This document shows positions 59,125 through 64,000 of a stretch of DNA of 64,000 nt, in pieces. The translations under genes and the position numbers were made by a program. Numbering within the stretch: the first letter of the stretch is position 1; every line of letters begins with the position of its first letter. The notes below the pieces were generated by a model, which saw nothing but the letters and a program-made list of their open reading frames with translations, was not told the origin of the DNA and searched no databases. Origin of the DNA: Anadara kagoshimensis (Eukaryota > Mollusca > Bivalvia > Arcoida > Arcidae); the NCBI GenBank assembly GCA_021292105.1, contig CM037865.1:68493356-68557355 (forward strand). The letters run 5' to 3'.

Positions 59125-59270
59125 ATTCCATGTCTAAATCACAATTCCAAAACAAAAGTAAAAAATTGGAAACTGGAGATCTAAGTCAAACACGTGAACT
59201 GTCTACAAGAAAGTAAGCATGGTGCTCCGAAAGGAAAAGTCTCTCCCATGAATGATTTCCTCTTGCATTA
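59125..59270 (-). mobile_element. Family A tail (copy 15)
   Basis: CCATGTCTAAATCACAATTC, AAAAGTAAAAAATTGGAAAC, AACACGTGAACTGTC, then ATGGTGCTCC match the reverse-complement 3' segment up to the GGTGCT/AGCACC box. Confidence 0.65.
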
Positions 59271-60973
59271 ACAAAAATAATAAGCAGAACAAGAAAGAAG
59301 GAGAATAAAGGTAAACCACGGATCAATTAGAGAGACACCGGCCATTATGACAAAAGTGGTATCCATAAAAATTTATCGGCAATTTTAGTCTGGACCGAAA
59401 CGCTTCGCCAGACAAGGAGAAGTTATATTGGGTACACTGATACACTTAACTATAGACTGCCCGATTTTACACTTAATTTAAATTATGTATATTGGCGTCA
59501 TTGTTTACAATCGAAGCCGTAAATTGGGTCAAATGGCGATGAAAGTCACGTGACAATTCGTCCGGAACTTTGTATCTGAGAAACGTTGTATTTGATTTAC
59601 ATTGTCAGCTATTTTTCTTGTTCTTGAATCATTTTTCGAAATCTAAGTTCTAATTAAAACAGTATCACACATAGATTACAATTTATAACTATGCCTGTCG
59701 GCATTGCTTACGTATTCAAATATCCGACATTAAATCGATTCATTAATGAGTATATTGCCTTAGAACAACAATCCTGGAGTCGGTAAAGCATGGAAAGGAA
59801 ATAAGCTCCTTCTAAGTTCTACTAACATGTTGATGCTAGAGAGTAAGTGTAGGCTATTTCTTAGATTTGGCTTAAATCCTTTCATGAATATTTTGGATGA
59901 TCTGTTAATAGCCAAAATAACCAGGAACACATCATAGCGACATAAGCTTAATAAGAAAAAATGTAATAATTATTATCACGCACAGAAGCCTTTAACTTTC
60001 TAATGTAGACTGATGTTACAAGTCAATTAGTCCCTATGGTTGGTTCTTGTTTTCATCACATTCATTTTACCCTGGTCCCTAATCACATACGTTTAAGTTG
60101 TTAACAATACGTCTTCAAAACAAGTAAAAAATCGCACATTATCACAACGAATCCGTCGCATTTCCAGTATAGCACTTACATATACGCTCTAATGCAAAGT
60201 AGAAACGTTCTAATATAAACAATGTAATGATTGATTGTTAAGAAAACACTGGCTTTGTTTTTATGGTAGAATAGATACATTAACTAACTCAGCAAGAATA
60301 ATAAATCATCAAATCAGCGTACTTTACACCTTTTTATACCAATACTAAACAACATGGTCATGATCTCCTATCCCTTTTGACGTACTGTTTAAAAGATAAA
60401 TGTTTAACGTATAATATTACATATGGTGTAAACAATTTTGTTATGCTGACCTGTTAATATACATATATAATATTATATTGTTCTGGAAATGATTGATGGG
60501 CAACTACTAATTTTGAATTGTATATAGTAAAATACGTGTATATGTGAAATACATGTACAATAATTTAGCGCTTTCATAATGGGACTGATCAAGAATACCT
60601 GGTATCTGCAGTTGCCAATTAACCATTAAACTGTCTAGAAATGATGTCTATAGTGTTATAACTTTCTTTGATATGCATACTGAACACGTGCTAATGCGTA
60701 ACGATTAGTTTGCTTTGCGCGGCTATGGAAGTCATAGCATCATAAATGCCATTTCTTGAACGTCCAATTGTTATATTTATTATTTGACTTATTTTTACAT
60801 TATCTTTTGATTTTTAATCGCGATGGGAATTTAAAACACTTGCTTACAAAAGGCATGCTTAGTCTCTGGAACAGCCAATAATGACGCCACTTGTATATGT
60901 TTCATAGAACAAAATTCAAATGTGATATATTTCTTTGAATGGCAATACGTTAATTATGTTTTCTTGAAGGATA

Positions 60974-60974
<1 letters not shown>
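59271..60974. other. No gene recognised
   Basis: AT-rich, no supported feature. Confidence 0.45.

Positions 60975-61009
<35 letters not shown>
60975..61009. repeat. (CA)n microsatellite
   Basis: About 17 CA repeats. Confidence 0.97.
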
Positions 61010-61012
<3 letters not shown>

Positions 61013-62109
61013 TGTTTCATTGAATTCATATGGTGGGGAATTTTCTTATATAAAGGGAAAATATATTCAAATTCTAAAATTGACAAAAATTTAATGTGCT
61101 TTACCATCCCGTCATATTGGAAAAAGCATAGTTAACACTGGACTTATTACGTTAAGATGTTTTGGTAGTCACGTTTCCACAAAATGGTATTCGAGCCATT
61201 TATCACGAATGAGCTCATTATAGACCGTAAACCCAGTCATGGATAAAAGGGAAGATCAATATCTCCAATTGTACCAAATTAGGAAACCCTTTTCTGTCAA
61301 CGACATTTAAGCCATATAATGATACTGCTTATAGTATCATGTAATGTCATCGGATCAATTGTGCATAAAAAAGCAACATATATGAGTATATAAAATTTAC
61401 TTTTGCGTTAGATGGAAAATAACATAGCTATCCTTTTTGTAAAAATAAAAATGAAATTAAACAGAAAAATGTGATTTTATCATGCTCAGCTGAATATTAA
61501 TAATATAGATATTTGTGTGCTATTTTAGGGGACAAATGTGGAATTAGTCACGATCTAATCCTACAGAAACTACTTATCTTGTCTTTATTATAATATTAAA
61601 TATCCCAGAAAACGTTATTTTTAACAATAAATGTTATCGGGAATACACACCTATCTCAATTCTCTGCATGTAGCACATTGTTCAGCGATCGTTTATCAAA
61701 AATGTATAATTTAACAGCATGATGTATCGTTTAACCCCTTTTTATAGCGATATAGCTACCCACAATACAACATGTTACCATTTAACTGTCTCATATTAAT
61801 CATATTTGATAGAAATATTTCTTGTTATATTCACGAATTATGTGTTTTTCGTTGTTTTATCAATGTTATACATTACAGGTATTATAACTTTATTATCGAT
61901 GCAGGATGCTAGTATCACCACGTGGCTTTCATATTTAATTTTATGTAGATAACAAAACTGCATACATTTACATATTAAAATGCTAAAAAATAAAATATCT
62001 TATATTGATCTACTTAACACTTGAAAGCGTTTGTCTGTAAACTGCCGATGAGGTGTAATGGTGTTTTACGCGATAATAAAAAGTCTTTAATTAGATGTTG
62101 TAATTATTT
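61010..62109. other. No gene recognised
   Basis: AT-rich, no supported feature. Confidence 0.45.
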
Positions 62110-62250
62110 CATGAATGGTGGAGGAAATTGGAGTATTCACAGAAACCCATCGACCTTTGGCAAGCTAACTGACAAACTTTCTCTTGTCAAGATTTGTCAC
62201 GAATGGGAATCAAACTTAGGCAGTGAACAAACTGCAAACCTGATTTATTT
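62110..62250 (-). repeat. Probable decayed SINE-like repeat
   Basis: The plus strand reads CCATCGACCTTTGGCAAGCT...CTTTCTCTTGTCAAGATTTG...GAATGGGAATCAAACTTAGG. The minus strand contains GTTTGATTCCC, close to a tRNA B box. From memory, similar wording is found in dispersed bivalve repeats. The 110-codon frame crossing it and the TC tract is not a gene. Confidence 0.4.
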
Positions 62251-62262
62251 AGATACACATAC

Positions 62263-62265
<3 letters not shown>

Positions 62266-62303
<38 letters not shown>
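62266..62303. repeat. (TC)n microsatellite
   Basis: About 18 TC repeats next to the SINE-like fragment. Confidence 0.96.
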
Positions 62304-62307
<4 letters not shown>

Positions 62308-63011
62308 CTACATAGACGAGAAATGCATCCTACTTAAATCCTCGTTTATATAAATAATGAGATTTTAAATTTAAACACCCTACTGTTAATTACATCAGTA
62401 AGATGGTGGGCCAACATTTCGCAGTCTTACATCCTTGTCATCATCTATGTGATACTGGTGTTTACGTATTCGCGTTAAAAGCACACAAAAAAACAATAAG
62501 TCTTCAACAATGCATTGGTCATCATTACTAGCAGGAATTTTTCAAGATCATTAAATGTCAATGATGTATTGAAATCAGATATTCAACGATCAAGACTTAC
62601 AATTGTTACATTGAATCTGAGGCATAATTAAATTTTCCCGACTTTTATTTTCTTAACATTACACTCGCATCTTATAAAGAAGAATGGTAAAGCATATGTA
62701 ATAAAAACACTGGCTTTAAACATAAAATTATTTAGTGTTCTCATTCCAGTAAGATTCATCCGGAAAAATTCTTCGTCTATGTAAATATTATTTCTTTGAA
62801 TGTATTCATGATCAAATTTCTAAGTTTAGGGTTAAAATAAAGCATCGATAAAAATACATTCAAAAAATGGTATTGTCAATAACATATTTCTAATGTATTT
62901 TATTATTAAATTTTAAAAAAATGGTATATGACATTTCTACAAGATCTCAATGTTACCATTCACAGTACTTTTAAACGTTTTATATCACATTAAAAAACAA
63001 ACATATTATTT

Positions 63012-63043
<32 letters not shown>

Positions 63044-63659
63044 TTTTTTTTAAGAGAAATAAAATGGAAAAACCGCATCTACCTTTTACTTTTCAGTAAA
63101 TCTTTGCTTTCAGTTTTACCGAACGTTCGTCGAATGTTTAATTGCAACATACCAATGTCAAATACCAGTAATTACAGAATAACGCTATACTGATAAGACG
63201 ATTTACTACTTTGTTGTGCCTCCACTTTCTTAACCTTCTGATAATTAATAAATACAAAGAAGCATTTTGCCATTTGTACCAAAATATTATTATCTTGTTT
63301 TGTCAAAACAAAGGGTAAAGACAGAACACAAAATTTAAAAAATTCTTATGAAATTATTAGATATAATTAAAAGTATATGTTTTAAAATATAATTAAAATC
63401 GTTACTTACCGCTGCATCAAATTCAGTTTAAACGTCCTTCAGAATTTAATCGTTTATACCTCTTGTAAACCAATCAATTAAAACAGTTTTAACATATACA
63501 TACACACTTCCTTAGAACTCTGCTTATCCTGGAGAATATGTTTAGTGTTTGACGAATCGTATTCTCTGATATATAAACCTCACCCAGCAAGCCAATAATA
63601 TAGTAACGTATGTTATCTTATACCGGAGTCTTATAATGGGATATAACAGAAGGTTTAGT
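62304..63659. other. No gene recognised
   Basis: AT-rich, with a 26-base T run at 63026-63051. Confidence 0.45.
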
Positions 63660-64000
63660 AGGATTTAGCTTCTCAGATCCCGTCAAAAGTCCAGCAGATT
63701 TGTAAAAAATTTATTGGAACTTTTATGATTATCATATATTTTTTTGTTAAAAATTAAGTTTCATCTGAAATATCTTCATAACGTAAGAACGTTTTTTGGT
63801 GCCGTTGAAATCCTACAAATTATTACAAGTAGATTGTCAAAACTTCAGTGGAAATTTTTATGATTATCATATATTTTTGTTTAAAATTAAGATTCATTTG
63901 AAATACAAACATAATGATGTAAGAACGATTATAAGTTTCCTTTCTGGTGCCGTTGAAAATCCAGCAAATTATTACAAAAAGCTTGTCAAAGCTTTAGTGG
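63660..64000. repeat. Tandem repeat of 135-148 bp running off the window
   Basis: Two complete units start at 63716 (GGAACTTTTATGATTATCAT) and 63851 (GGAAATTTTTATGATTATCA), and a third begins at the last bases. A partial unit precedes them (CCGTCAAAAGTCCAGCAGAT). Each has GTAAGAACG and GGTGCCGTTGAAA. Confidence 0.88.

Noticed and set aside
62021-62353. 110-codon open frame ending in Ser-Leu repeats
   Set aside because: It crosses a SINE-like fragment and the (TC)n tract, which supplies the Ser-Leu run. No domain or splice context.

Overview
This window is AT-rich eukaryotic DNA from an intron-containing animal, most likely a mollusc and probably a bivalve. The call rests on one spliced neuropeptide-receptor gene of invertebrate type, a very high load of small dispersed repeats, and repeat families whose shape matches those I know from bivalve genomes. 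The repeat comparison is from memory. There is no sign of prokaryotic gene organisation, rRNA, tRNA genes or CRISPR.

The only gene I can support is on the minus strand at 15456-24502. It is a four-exon, 516-residue class A GPCR of the neuromedin-U / pyrokinin / CAPA receptor group. All seven membrane segments, the ERY, CWAPFH and NPxxY motifs and the extracellular cysteine pair are present. All three introns are in phase 1. The proposed start has an in-frame stop 12 nt upstream, and the C-terminus ends in a PDZ-ligand-like S-R-V.

Everything else is repeats or unassigned sequence. (1) 0-15 kb: a dead mariner transposase, several 3'-end fragments of one retroelement (family A, carrying the C-terminal end of a reverse-transcriptase-like ORF), one copy of repeat B, a diverged tandem repeat and long empty stretches. 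(2) 15.4-24.5 kb: the receptor gene. Intron 3 holds a family A copy split by a 3.14 kb foldback-like transposon, whose inverted arms are arrays of about 50-bp units built on short palindromes. The insertion has a 6-bp target duplication. Intron 2 holds repeat B and a MITE. (3) 24.5-39 kb: microsatellites, a 48-bp minisatellite, another MITE, a bivalve-type repeat with poly-C tracts and more family A copies. (4) 39.1-43.5 kb: a candidate 4.4 kb DNA transposon with 15-bp terminal inverted repeats, containing an unassigned 149-residue ORF, TTTA-rich tandem repeats and a third MITE. (5) 43.5-64 kb: a 516-bp-period tandem array, family A copies now in the opposite orientation, a 146-bp palindrome beside a short TIR element with two CRE sites, and a tandem repeat running off the right edge.

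No multi-gene system is visible. The most unusual structures are the foldback-like element with arms matching unit by unit, the CAGTAGG-ended transposon, and the exact-period 516-bp array. Family assignments come from reading the sequence only; no database search was possible.
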